64,000 nt of DNA from Macropodus opercularis (Eukaryota; Chordata; Actinopteri; Anabantiformes; Osphronemidae), in contig CM061107.1 in the NCBI GenBank assembly GCA_030770545.1, positions 3,002,001 to 3,066,000 of the forward strand. Direction: 5' to 3'. The notes below the pieces were generated by a model, which saw only the letters and a program-made list of their open reading frames with translations, made no database searches and was not told where the DNA came from. The number at the start of each line of letters is the position of its first letter. Within the stretch, counting starts at the first letter, position 1. A program made the position numbers and the translations under genes. Below are positions 23,801 to 38,400 of this stretch, piece by piece.

Positions 23801-26800
23801 GACATCAGAGGTGGTGAAATACAAAGAGGGTGTAGACTCATTTGTGATAGTACTGGTCCTCATCTATAAATCCCCTGTTAAATAATAAATGACAGACTAA
23901 TGGAATCTAACTCAAAAACAAAAACACCCATCAACCCTGCACCTTCTATGGATAACCCTACACATTACTTAAATCTGAATAACATCTCAATCAAGACCTC
24001 AAAAAGTTCCAAACACAGAAGCCTCAACCTCAGCACTAACTAAACACACTGAAGGGTCACACATACCTCTTCAGGTTCAATAAGCTTGAACTCCATGCCA
24101 CGTCCAGTCCACGCAATGAAGTGGGCATTGCCAGGGTCGTCCAGTAAAGCCACCAAGAACTGCCACAGCTGCAAAGAGCCTCGACGCTGGTAAGGTGTGC
24201 CCTCACGAAAAACACCCCCCCCCTCCTGCTTCACTTCACCTGGAAGAGAAACGAGAAAAGAAAGCAGAATGTTCAAGGCCATCACGACCTAATTCAGGTT
24301 GTATCTCTAATAGACAAGTTAGAGCAGTGATAACCTCAATGCAGGTTTGATTTTCACCGGCAACAACACTATATCGTTGTTGTACACTATATACGTAGTA
24401 TATAAGAGTGAAAACTTGACAAACTGAGCTAAATGAATTGTTGTCTCCAACAGAACATGCACACTGGTTCAACCAGGTAATGAAGGATTGCAGACACAGC
24501 AGGCTCACCTTCAAATTTCTCTGGAACAACACGGGAGTCATTCTCAAAAAGATAGCCTAGAAGACAAGAGAAGAATTGTTTTAAAGCTTCAAGAGGACTT
24601 GATCTTAGCACAACCAAGTTGTTTATGTGGCATGTGTAGCAAAACTCTCTGTACCGCCCCAACAAAACACAGGGAATGTCGAATATGTCAACTACAGCAT
24701 TGCATTGGAACTCACATCTGTATTATTTAAATCAGTCATTCATTAAAGCCGATCTTCTGAAAGTTCAACGTTTTTAAACATCAGTCTGAATCTTACTATA
24801 TTGGGTTTGCATCAGTTCACACGCACCAAAATGCTGGGACACACAATACGACTCAAATGAAGGCTAATTTTCATTTTTGCCAGAGCAACAGTGGGCTTTT
24901 CGGGGAGTTATGTTTATTCAGGGATTCTTGAGGCAGGGGTGAGGCAACACCCTCTGCCAATACAAACAGAAACACACTGCTGGTAAGCCAATGGAAACAA
25001 GGACACTCTACCCTGGTCAGCCAGTGACCACAGAGCTTAAACAAGTAGAGAGACACAAGCATGTCCTCCTAGTGACCAAGGACAGTATTGTAGCAAAAGG
25101 GACACAAAGTGCATACACACAAAAAAAGAAACTGATTACCTTCAGTGCCGTGCTGTGGGTTTGGGTAGCCCTCACTGTGGTGGTACATAGACGGACATCC
25201 AGGCAGATCTGCATTACACAGACATACAGCTGTATGTAAGACACATTATTATGATATTTCCTTGCAGAATTAACATTTCAAACATTTTGCCTATAAAACA
25301 TCATTTGTGCTGCATCAGGAAAGAAAAACCATGAATATTATGTGACCGTTTCCCATGTGATCACCCTGAGCACTGCAAGGACAAATGCAGTATTTATCTC
25401 ATCGCTTCTCTTGTCTCCAGCAATATTTTTAGACAATGAGCAAGCACCTTCACAAGACCAGAAAGGTGGTACAGTATACAGTGTCTGCACTTTGTCTGGG
25501 CGCACCATTGACAGCCTAATAGCAGCATTCACAGAAATAGATTCTGTATTCTTTCTCACAACCCCTCCAGCAAAATTCTCAACAAGCACATTTAACGTGT
25601 TATAACTAGTTGCATGAGCGTATTGTGCTCCGTTTCCTGTGACTGCCCTACTCACCTTTTTGAACAAGTTTCTCTTTTTCTTTGGTTGTTTGTGCACAGA
25701 AAAAGGTGTGTCGCCGACTATTCTACACATTTGTTTTTGTCTTATGAACAGCAAAAGGAAGGGAATAACAAGTCAAAGTTGCACCTTTTTGCCTCTGGCT
25801 CTGCTCATGACTCATTACTGGGGAATGCAGCTGCAGTGCTGTGACTGTGATAAGATGTCATTGAGAACAACAAAAATCAAACCCTCCATTCTGGTACAGC
25901 GGCGCTCGATCGCACTGTAAATAATATGTCTGCCAGGGAGCGACTGGTTGTGAGAGCTTTGGAGGCAATTGTGCTCTCAGTGACATGACCATTTTGTGTC
26001 TTTGGTGCAACACAAAGGCAGTGATTAGACGATGAAATGCCAATTTGTATGAGAACCTGGGAGTCTTTCTGTAACCTGTTTGTAGACATGTCACATTTGT
26101 CACCGTTGCACTACAAATGAAAAACAGCTGCTATTATACGACATTTACTTTTGGCTAAACACTCATTACTGATGATGTTTGCAAACAATGAGCATTAAAG
26201 ATACATTCGTCTCACACAACTCATCCTAATAAAGGATTAGAAGCACCACTACTTGATTCCATATCTATAAATGACATTTGCATTCTGTGACATTTGTCAG
26301 TTGCACTGATTTTACTAACTGCGTTTTCTAAGACTCTAAGTCCCATAACAATTTGTTGGGATTCATGCCTTTGACTTTTATGTGCACAAAAATCTGAAGG
26401 CTGGTAATTGAGTAGCTCTCTCTAATTATGACAAAAGCATCTTTGCAGTCTGCGTTTGTGCACTGCTGGGTTCCCACCTGAGCTCAAAACAATCAAACTC
26501 TCTGATCAGCTTCTGCATGTAGTCATGTATATATATACAGGAAACGCCACCAAATTCCACTTTCTCCTCCTCCCAGCAGAAAACATCTTTTCGCACCATC
26601 CCCCTACTAAATAAACATTAGCTCCTGCTTCTTTATCGTAGCATACACTGATAATTATCACGCATCAATCCCGCAGCTTAAACACAAGTAACAAACAAAA
26701 TAAATGTCACATATTGCGCTCGTTTCAGGGAAGCAAACTGGTTTCTGTGCTTTTCACTGATAGAGCCTGTTGTAAAACTGCCTGAGCTGGCTCCAACCCC

Positions 26801-29800
26801 TCTCCCAAAGCCCAGCTCGAGAGAGGTTTGAGTTACTGCGGCCACGCTCATTTTTCCATTATGAGTTCATCTGCCTGCAGAAAAAGGAAGCCGCTGGTGC
26901 AACCTGAAACCCTGGAGCACTCCACCAGGGACTCTAGTCTTTCCAGTGCCCTCCATTTTCTCAATGAAATTCCTCTGCCTCTCTCTCACAGAGCAGTGCA
27001 GGAAGGGAGCTGTGTAAGGGGAGGACTGTATGCAGTACTGAACTTTTTTCTTTCTTAGCAAAGTATCAGAGCAGAAAGGAGGAGTTTTAGAGGCAGACAG
27101 GGAGCTGGGCTGGGCTCTAGATACGGTGGAGAAGTTTGTTTGCCTCGTGTACATTTTGTTCCAGAGTCGTGGAGGGGAAGGCCTTTAAAGGACACGTTTG
27201 ACTCCAAGTGCAACGCTGGTAGATTTCCACATAGAAAAAGTCAAGAAATCTCAAATACAGACTGATTAATCATTAATAACTAAAAACAGTGAATAGAAAT
27301 GCTTCAATCACCCACTGACATTGTTTTGTTTTGTTGCAAAGCTCATGACTCGGTGACTCACCAGGTTCGTAGGTGTAGTCTGTAGGCTCCTGCTTGACCA
27401 TCATGTGGGCTGGCGGGAATCGCTGCGGTGGCTGCTGCGAGTGTGGATGCGGGTGACGATGAGGTCCGTGCCCCGGTCCGCTTCCGTGGCCGGGCCCTGC
27501 CATTTGAGCCGCCCGCTCGTACAGCGGGTCCAGGTATTCTTGCTTAAAGCTCTGCTGCAGGTAGGGCACGCAGGGGTCAGAGTGCTGACGATGATAACCC
27601 CCACCACCTCCGCCCCCTGGCCCTCCTCCCCCGCTGCCAGGGTGTCCCGCTGGGGCAGATGGCATGCGCTGAAAGGCCTGGCCTTGTGGGGGGAACTGGG
27701 GGCACATTGGTTCTCCTGAAGGTCCCTGATACCTGGTACTGAGAGAAGACACACAGACGCTCAGTTTCGTCTTGTACATACTGCTCTATGATAATGTTGA
27801 TGATTTAATGACAAGTGTGTCAGCAGTTGTAGCGACTACCGAGACTTCACCTGGCGTTAATAGGGTAACTGTTGCTGGGCAGTGGCTGGGAGGTGGCGGC
27901 GGGGTTCATGTAGCCGGCGTCAGGCCGTCCAGCTGCGACCGGTTTTGGGGAGTAATGCTGCTGCATAGGGGACATGGGAGTCCCTGGGCAGGAGCTCTTG
28001 GCTCCTCCTGCAGCCCTTTTCTGCTCATAGGCACTGTAAAACATTAACATGTACGTGAGGATGAGCACCTGTGACAACCTTGTTGGATTAGGAAGCGTTT
28101 TGACTACAGCCAAAAAGAGTTTCTTCATCACACTTCAGTTTTTAGTGTTGGGTGGTGAGAGAAGGACAAATGTTACGGCAGAGAAGACTAGAATAAATCA
28201 TGTCATTTATTTTGCCCTTGGTAAAACTGAATGTCAGCAAATGTAGAGACAAATCGTCTGAACCGTTGCCCTAATTAAATTTAACAATTTTCTAGATAAA
28301 AGCTTTAACAAGTTTAAAGGTTGCATAGAATTAAGCTATTTCTTTGCTTTTGTCCAGAAGCTAAGAGAAATGTTAAGAAACCAGAGATATGAATTTGAGC
28401 ATCGTCAACACTGTAAAGACAGGAATTGAACTCAAAGTTGGCACCTACAAGCCACGAGCTAATCTGGATAACCAAGATTATTTTAAAGTCACAAACTGGA
28501 ATTACTGGAAAGCAAAACAGTGGTTTTCGTTGGAGTGAACTGGCTCTTTACTGCAGCACCACTACAACATGTGTGTAAAACGTAAGGGGTACCTGGCATA
28601 AAGGCACTGCTCTCCGCTAGGGTAGCTGAAGCTCTGCTTGTGGCTACAGGACTGGCTCGGGTCGGAGCCTGGGCTCTGCGGTTCCTTCTTGATAGTGACT
28701 GGAGGACTGTGAAATGCCACCGCTGTAAGAGACAACAGACAGAAAACAGAAATGAGGGTTGGCTCTCACACAGCAGGCTTTGTGCAGTCTTTCATTCAGG
28801 TCGGCTGCGATACGTTGTTAGGGTGAAAGGCAAGAGCAAATACTTCTGTGTGCATGGGAATCTGTCTTACGTGCCAGTCAAAATGCTCAAGACACTGTCA
28901 CAGACACGCATGAACTTACTGGAAAACATGCGCTCACACACAACTGCATTCCTGCTGCCATTTGGAAGCTCGAAGTCCTCGCCCACTTTTCTCCGTTCTT
29001 CCAGACGCAACAACAGCCAAAACTTCCTCAAAGGCAAGCTTACAGCTAAACAACTCTGCGTGCCAAAACCAAGAGCATGACCTGATGAAAGCAAATGTCA
29101 CACCAGTCTTTTCTCTTCGTATCCAGATGTCAGCCGAACAAGAACAGAATACAACACAGCAGTGTGTATATTAAACTCATCGTAGCACCAAAAGTCACAA
29201 ATATATAGCTGCACTGTGTCACGCACACACAAGCTGTCTGTCAAGCTGGAGTCCTGGAGGGGACCTGTGCCTCGACGGCCACAGAAACCACCCAAAGTGG
29301 AGCTTCAAACTAAGCCGAGGGCTCATGTTTATTATTTGAAGGGAGGTTTTCACCCAGGGAACTGTACAGGATGTTTTTCTGGTCTCGACAGGGTAAACAG
29401 CAGCAGCTGTGCGCTTCCAGCTGGGGAGGCCTGTAGTTATGTGTGCCAGAGTATGCGTTTTGTGTGTATTAATTATATCAGAATCTAGGTGTATGCACAA
29501 AGTGTGTGTTGCAACTTCAAGGTTTGTGTCTGCAGAGGGTGTGGAGCAGACAGAGCAGCACTATAAGCTCAGCCCAGGTAATTGCATACTGTCGTTCATT
29601 CACAAAGCAGTAAAGGAAGCAAAAAAATCAGAGGCCTGAATGACAAGGCAGGCGACAGAAAGTGAAAAGCTACTGCCAAATTGTGACATAAATCACAAAC
29701 GTTTCACTTTGTGTTGATACTATTAGTTCTTTGTAATCACTTGTTCAGTCAACTAATTTATTTATACAAAATTAAAAATAGGACTTCTGACTAGTTCTAG

Positions 29801-32800
29801 TTAAATAAAGTTAATTTGTTTTTTTTCTTGTTTCACGTCACATATTAATAATCCAAAGTGGAGTGATTGTGGGATCCGTGATTAAACAGCACTCGACTCA
29901 TAATTGTGTGCTAAAAAAAGTTTCAACCTTTACAGACTCTGCTCAGATTCCTTCCCGTCGCTATTCGAGTGTTTATTTCACTTGAGCCCTTACGCTTTGA
30001 CCCGAGACCTGGAACATGTATAAAATGATAAACCGTGTCTAAGAATCAAACAGATCTGCTCATTGTCATAACCTTCCTATTTTTGTCCACGCTCACTCTC
30101 CCATGGCAGGCACGCAGGTGAGGAAGTGTTGGCTTTAACAGAGGATCAACAGGATTACAGAGCATTTACCCAGATTTTCCAGACAGACGCGATGAGATTC
30201 CAGCCTCCCGCAGATCTCCGACTGCTAGTCTACTAGAACACTGCCCATCTAATAATACTAGTCTGTTAACATTCCCCCCTTTCTCTGCCTCTCGGTGGCC
30301 GTGAGCTGCAAAGAAGCCTGGAAGGGTTAACGCATGCCCAGTCTCAGTGCAACCGAGTAGAACCGCTAATGCAATTGGGGGAAATATTGACCTTGACGCG
30401 ACTCTCGGTTTATGAGGATGTCACATTTCAAACAGTCTGGCCTTGATGTGTGTTTCCAAAAAGAAAGAACTGGTGAATTCTTTCTTTCAAGAGTTAACTA
30501 GAACGTCAAGCATTTCTTTGGAGGCTACACTTGGACACATCAGGTCTAATTTACTATATCACACACTAATCTATAAAAAAGAAAAGTCTGGGGGTTAAAA
30601 ATCAATTTTACTATTATAACTCATAACATAGTAGCAGCCTTGTAAACGGATCTAAGGGGAATTATGTTCCTCTCTCTTCCTGCTTTTATTTTTAACTGTT
30701 TTGTTAAATGTTACACAAGACACCAACTGCAGATCTGCAATACCTTACTCGTCTCAACTCTTTCCATTCATGCTGTTCTCTGAGCTCTATGTGTGGGGCT
30801 GACCCCAGCTAAAGGCAGGGTGGAGTGGCCTTTTACATATGTAAATGTTGGATCCTAGAAGGGGAGGATGCAGGGTGAAAGGTGATGGTCATGGTTGAGT
30901 GCTTTAGGAAGTAGAGGGATCATTACATGGGGGGTGTCTCTTTTAACAGACATCCACCACAAACAAATCACGATGGCAGGGATGGCACCCCCCTCACACA
31001 AACTCTTCTCTACACAATGAGCCCCTCAGCTAAGCTCCACTGCAGTCGTGTGAGGAGAAGCGACGCTATAGCAGCCAGTACAGACAGATAAAACGTTTGC
31101 GTACACTGACGAAAGATTTTACTATCGCTGCTGAATAACCTGCTTTGTGCTGTTGGAAGGACCTCGCCGTGAACTTATCTGATTTTAAACTCAGTATTTA
31201 CTACCATTAAAGGCTCTGGTATAGGGAAATCCAATCTGAAGTCACGGGTGGATCTGGAGAGTCTTACAGTGGATGTTTATGTGCAACTTGGCCAAGTCTT
31301 AAGCCCCTGGAAGTCTGCAGCACACGACAGCCTCGCTCAATAACTCAGTGGACATCAGCCCCAGTGTCAAACACGGTGACAGGATCTCACTAAACCAAAG
31401 GACAAGCGTGCATAACGTAAACGTTCGCTTAATGGGTGCGATCGTACGAATGAGGTTCGAGTCTTACCATCTCAGGGATATCTGGAAATCTGGTTATCAT
31501 CCAGCGTGAGATGGTATGTACGTGTGCTTTGCTTTTGGGTGCTCAGCCCCATGCTGCTTGCAAACTGTAAATGTCTGATAGGCTACGTCTGGTTCGTCCA
31601 CACTTGCCAAATGATCCCATGTGTGGTGACGGATCAATACAAAGAAGGATGCAAATTATAGCGCAACGGTTTGAAAGGATAAAAAGCAAGTTATTGATGT
31701 AGACTGGCTGGAAATCACATTAGTTGAATACATGGCTCCAATGTGGTGGAACGGAGATTCAACCTACACTATAACAGTGTGCTTAAAATTTGGCTTTCGC
31801 TAAATATGTTTGGGTGCTACTGTGCTTCTTACCGACACCAAACGACCTTCTCATTAAGATGCATACAGGTTCTCAGATGCACTTTTTAAAAAAACTGACA
31901 GCTGCTAGACGTCAATGTATAATAAGACAAATGACTTAACTCAGAGCTGACGAATGACTGTAATTAATTTTCACATGTAACTGATCTAACTCTGAGAGTC
32001 TTTAAATATTGTTAGAGATGAAGTGAATCTCCATCCAAAACCTACTGTGTAAAAGCCAAGGGAATCATTTAGGCCTGAAAAGTATCTCTGATCATTTCAA
32101 CAGCATCAGGCTAAGCTGACCGCTAGCAGCCAAAGCTGGTTAATATTAGAAGCTGTATCCTTGGGAAAAATGTAATAAACAACATCAGTGTAACAGCATA
32201 CAATAAGAATTTGCTGGCGTCTTAACCTCAACTCCACAGCACAGCTGGGATTTAATTCACAGGAGGAACAACAATAATCCAACTTCACTTCCTACATCTA
32301 CCATCACTATGTAACTTGAGAGCACAAATGACTAAATGTTGCACGTGAACTAAGGCTACAGGCATGAATTACGCATTTCTATACACAAATTCCTGGCACT
32401 GTTAAAGTAAAAAGAACTTACTTTTTTTACCATATATGTATTTCTTGCATATATGACTGTTAATAGTCTGGTAGAAAAATTCAGGACAGAGAGACCGAGT
32501 CTGCACTACAGGGCATATGAATACATTTCCTTGCTACATGGAAACATGTGGTGGACATGCGTGTGCTTCACAGGTCACAAACATATAAGAAAGCGAAAAA
32601 GAAAAGCAGAATTACTGACAGACTCTGAGAGCCAACGTGTCCAGGAGCAGCTTCAGTATCTGCCTGCTCAGAGAGCACAGGAGTGTTGGATCCATTAGTG
32701 TCTGCTCTATCTGATTTACAGGTCGTCCTCTCTCATCTGATAATGGCTCAGGCTCCTTGAATATTTTAAGAATGGTTGTCAGACACCTGCCAAACAAGCC

Positions 32801-35399
32801 TAACGAGATTGATGGAAAGCACAATGGTATCAGCGAGACAGATGATTGGCCGGGACGGTACGGTTGTGGCCGTTAAAACGTTTTTGATGCCTGGCGTTGG
32901 CTAACAGGATGTGGTTCTGAATGACAGCCATCATAAAAAAAGCCTGTCACGCAGCAAAATTTTGCAGACATCAAAGTTTCACTTTCCTTCTGACAACAGA
33001 AATAGATCACAGTGCTTGAACTGGTGGGTATTTCCTTGCCTTTGCAGTGATTTTCTGAATGACGATGATGATGTTTGGCCTTGACTCTCCTCAATGAACC
33101 ATTTATCGGTCAGTGTCCTTATTAAAGTGCTGTTGCAATGCTTCAGATGCTATCCATAAAGCAGAGGAACGCAAAGATGGAAAAAACATCAAGTTTGCAT
33201 CTCACATATTTGAAGAGCAACATACTTTGTACATGTAAAATAGGTGTGAATAAGGACCTTAGCACCTTTCCTGTAAAAAAATCCTCTTGTCGAAACATTT
33301 ATTGATTAATTACCAAACAGGAGCATATTGCATTACAATATTATACATGATTAGCTTATTTTCATGGTCTTGGTAGCATAAGGAATCACAATTTTAATCC
33401 ATAAATTCCCTATCGTCCACTTCACTTTAAATTGTGCTGGATTAGCTTTTTCTAAATTGACATTGACGGCTCATAAATCTCACTGGCCCATTGCTGTTTA
33501 GTGGACCCGATACAATACATCTGTGTCCCGGGACGTGCAGCGAGTGGGACATCCCGTCACTGCTGAGGGGTAGATGTAATTAATCTGGCGTAATATTGAC
33601 TCCTCACGCTCAATCCCTCAGCTTCCAATAAAGCTGTCCCCCTCTTAATGTTTAATGTAACGATCGATCTACCGCCACACTGTTACTTAAATGATATAAT
33701 GAGCTTGCACTTCCCACCAGGGTGAGGTAGGGGTGTTACTTAGGGAATGCACGCCTGTAGGTGATTTAAGAAACCCGCCCTGTCTGAAGGGCACGAAATG
33801 TGCAAAGGCCAGGACACGTTGCTTGAGCCACAGTTCTTCCTGCTCCTCTCACACTCCCCCCTTTTGCCTCTTGATCCGTATCTTGACTATAACGCGGGGG
33901 ACGGTTGACCCTCGCTTACCCTCTCCTCCGCCTGTGTGCCTTCACGTTGATTTATTTGTGCTTTATCTTTATCAAGCCATCTATCAAGCTTCTCCATCGC
34001 CCTCGTAGATCGGCAAGAATCGATATAGCTGCACGCTGGCTATCAGCACACTCTACACACCTACTGGTCTGTGTCAGCAGGTTACTACAGAACCATGAGA
34101 AGAGTTTGATCAGTGTGCCTGCAGTCCTTTGTCTCTCAGACGTAGAATGGAAAACCGTGAGATCCACGCGTTAATGGCAGCTGAGAAGGATGAAAGATCC
34201 TATTGTAATTATTAGCAGAATCATTTCTAAGAAACAGTAAAACGATGAGAAGTCTGAAAGCTATGTGATAACCCACCTAACAAAAGAACTGAGAGCCTCC
34301 AGTCCAGAATGCGAGCACTTGGACAGGTCAAGACACTGGAGGCAACATTACAGTGCAGTTTTATCTCAAAACATCTGGCAAAGTAACTTGTCAGTTTATT
34401 ATGCGGATAAAAAACTCACTGTATACTACCACTGTATCTTGCTGCGTGCAGACTGACTATTATTTCTATTGCTTGCCTTTGTTTTCTTTTCTAATTACTG
34501 TCGGCTAACCTCTGGATTTGTTTACATCCTGTCAGACCTTGTTTGTCTTGTCTGACTTCTTTTTACTAAAGCTGCACTTCAGGAGCTTAATTACTAATTA
34601 ACAGGGTGAGTGCACTGAGACTCAAATTGTAATAAACTGGAATTATCCCTTAATAGGAAATAACTACACTCATGTGAATGGGTAAAATACTTCTAGTGTC
34701 CCAATATTCAACTTACTAGTTACTTTACAGCCACTCTCTTTCTCCTAGACAGCATCTGTTCCTTCCTTTGGTGTATGCTTGCTTTCAGAGTCGTCCTGCT
34801 GGACAGAAGCACACAACTGTGGACAGGGAACCTGTACCACGGACGCCTCCCCTAACTCTTCCATTATAAAACACACACTGCGTCCGTTCGTAAAGTTATG
34901 CCGCTGATACTTAGCCTGCGCTGACTGGCTCAAATCCCCGTGGCCCCCTGGCTTTGACGTGGCTCTTCTGAATCAACACTGAGAACGGAGAGCTTTTACT
35001 TCCCTACTGGAAGCTGTTAAACGCCCCGTTACGCTGCATGCCTGGGCTTCACTGGGTCCCACTGACTAAAGATGACTGGTCATCATTGTTGTAATCAAGC
35101 AGTCAGTTTTGGATTATTTTTAGTCTCTCACAGAAAAGAAAAGCTCTTTAACCTCCTAGAACACAAAGTAAGCCAAGATCTAACAACAAAGATGATAATG
35201 AGTTTTCACTAGATTAAAAAGATTCAAATGTTCTCAAATGAAAGCTAATAGAAAAATTGGCCTGCCACCTCTCGTAAGTGTTGTTAGTGGTAAAATAACA
35301 TCCCCCACTGGCATGAATGAAGGTTAACTCCCCTTTAATCAATGTGCTGCCTCAGCCAGTCTTTCACAACCAACCCATTCACAAAACTGCAGGGCTGAG

Positions 35400-35462
<63 letters not shown>

Positions 35463-38400
35463 ATGAGTGGCTTTCAGAAGAAATCATCTGCATACCTACA
35501 AGAAATCTAGCATTTTACTCTTAACCAAACAACACATTGAGGAAGCCTCTCCTCCCCAGAGCGACCAGACCAGCCGTATCTGTGCATATCTGGCAGGCAC
35601 CTGGCTGCTTGTGCGCACTTTGTTGCGTAGCAGCTGTATTTTGGAAAGTGGAGAACACAGAGCTGCATGTTTCTCTTTTGAGGAAAGGGGGGAGTTGGAA
35701 AGGGAGGGTCTCAATTCACCCATCGCCCCATCCACCAAATAGGCCCTGATTGGGCCAGTTCTGATGCAGAAAAACAACCCAAACAAGAGGAAGGCTGTGA
35801 ATTCATGACAAAGCAGAACACACAGAGGCTCAGAGACACTGCTGGGAGGGTTCGGTTAGAGCTGGGTTACTGGAACCTTTTCTTATGTCTCTCCAGTGGA
35901 GCTGAAAGTTAACTAGAAACATTCAAATGAGTAACTACATCGTTTTTTCTATCTACTTACAGCATCATCACACTTTAGATGGTGCATTAAAATGAAACAT
36001 TGGCGATGAAAACAAATACGTAAGGTGAGAAGCAACTAGATGACCAAAGCTTAAATAGTCAACAAGAGCAGCCAGACTATGCTGGAGTTTCTCGTGCCCA
36101 TTTTCTTTTCTTGTCTACTTCCTCGGCTCTTTTTAAGTCTCTCCCTTTTTATCTTGCTTTCCCTACTTTGCTGAAGTCGCTCTCTGTACTGCGTTCTATA
36201 GCCACAACTTCCTATATAATTACTGCAAGGCACAAAACTAAACAATCATCCCACAGAGCTCTGAAATCGCTGGATTAGTTCACATCTTGGAACACTCAAT
36301 GCGTGTTGGAGAGACAGAGAGGTAGATAGAAAAAGGGAAAGGGGAGGAGGGGTGTCCAGTTTTTAAATTCGACTTTGGTTTGTATAGACACAGGAAGGGA
36401 GGGAGGGGTTTGGAGTATCCACTTAGAGAGGAGGGGGCGTCAGAGAGGGGGATCTGTAGTACTGTAGGGCTTTTTTTATGAATGAAGACCGAAGGAGAGA
36501 GCAGTGAAGGACTTGGAGAGAGGAGGGGGAGGGAGAGGCACACTTCCTCTTACGCACACAGGGAAGAAAATTTATGAATGGGTCACATCTCTTGAGCAGC
36601 TCCAAGTGTAAACAACATAGTTGGACAAAGAAGAACGAGCTCTCTGCACAGGCAGCGCCTCTGTAAACGTCCTAACTCTGGCCTTTTAGTGGTTCTGACA
36701 CAAAAACCGATGCACTGACATGTTTGCACAGACAATTTAAATTACGAATATGCACAAATCTGACTGACACCTCCTCCCCACAGCCAATATTAAGACAAAG
36801 GAATCTGTCCAGCAACCGAGAATCAAGTAAACACAACTCCTGTAGATGCTGTCAAGAATAAGAAAAACAACAACATTACTCTGTCAAGCCTCTTGAGGAG
36901 CACAAGACTAAAATCGCATTCTTCTTTTAAAACTACCAAGCACAACCAATCACACGAGTTACATGGAGAAAGATCATGTGCTCCTTTATCAACAAAGGCT
37001 CAACTGCTCTTAAATGCACAGGTCAGTAAGTACATAAAAGTTGTATGTTTGCATAACCTTTTCTCAAAGGCAGCCTGCAGACAGAGCATGCTTGTTAGCT
37101 GTGAACAGGAGGAGAATGAACATGGTGAGATAGATTTACCAGATGTGCAGGTATTGCACAATTGCTCCTTTGGCCCCCTCCCCTTCCATGATCTAACATT
37201 CCAGTGTGTCCCAGTGTTTTTGCCTCTTTTTTTTACCCTGCTTTGCTGGCTCTCCCTTCCCATCTCTCTCTCTCTCACCACACCCATGCAGGTACCAACA
37301 TGACTCAGTAAACAACAATGTTTAATTTTGCCAGGGCGCTGTTCTCTTTGCAAGCCTCAATTATATTCTGGTCACCTGGGATTAGGGTCCTTTATGCTTT
37401 TTTTTAAAGCGCCAGTGTCAAAACAAGTGAGTCATCTGTTTTAAAAGTTCATCAAACACACAATGTCTTTCAGCTGGGTCTGGGAAAAGATATGCCTTTC
37501 ACAGGCCACATACAAAGACGGATATATTTATAGCCACTTGTCAACGTCAATTTTCCATCCATCAAAGCTGAATGGAGATGCACCAACAAGACTCAGTTGG
37601 TGACTTTGGCCAGCACGGACACTGTCAACTTAAGTGTCTCTGCTGTGCATAAAGTGAGCTGCCCATCAAATTGAAGACCCCGTGACCCTGAAAACCATAC
37701 TCAGGTCAACCATTAGCAGAAGCCTGACAGCTGGTTGGCTGAAAGGCCAGGGGGTTAAGTAGACATGACCTCTGTATGCCCTGAGGGTCTTCTGCACTTC
37801 CTCCTCTGCATTGTTGCCCAACAGACAGATACAATGTTTTCACCGACGGTCTGACCAGTTGTGACTTGGAGCTGGTAAAATCACATGATGTTTACACACA
37901 AAGGATGGATGACAGAGTGAAATCTGTCAGTTTTACTTAGTCTCCAGGTATTTCTTTAAGTTTAAAGTTTAAACTAAACATTTCAGTGTCATTGCTAAAC
38001 ACGGAGAAGCCTGATGCAAGTTGAATAGGTCGGAAACAAACTGTTTGTTTAGTGACATGTACTCCCACCCAGATCCTGAATCGCCTTTGTTAAGACACAC
38101 AACAAAAAAGGGAAACTCATTCAAATAGCCACTCAGTTGTGTGGCCCAGGAATTTGCTTTCCTATTTTACACCTTCGGAAGTGTACAAAGGGTCATCTTT
38201 GTACCTGGAGCCCGAATCATTTTTACCGGTTTCCTGTGCCATGCCCATTGAATTTTTCAAAGGAATGCAAATGGGTGACGCCAGCACATAATGCTGGCAT
38301 CCAAATAGACTTCACGATGGCTGGCTCGTCAGGCCTTCTGTTTTTACATAACTCTGTCAACAAACGATATTACTGTAACATCTGGAAGTTATGGTACACC

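Noticed and set aside
27405..27719. 104-codon ORF on + over etv4 exon 7
   Set aside because: Antisense shadow of a GC-rich coding exon.
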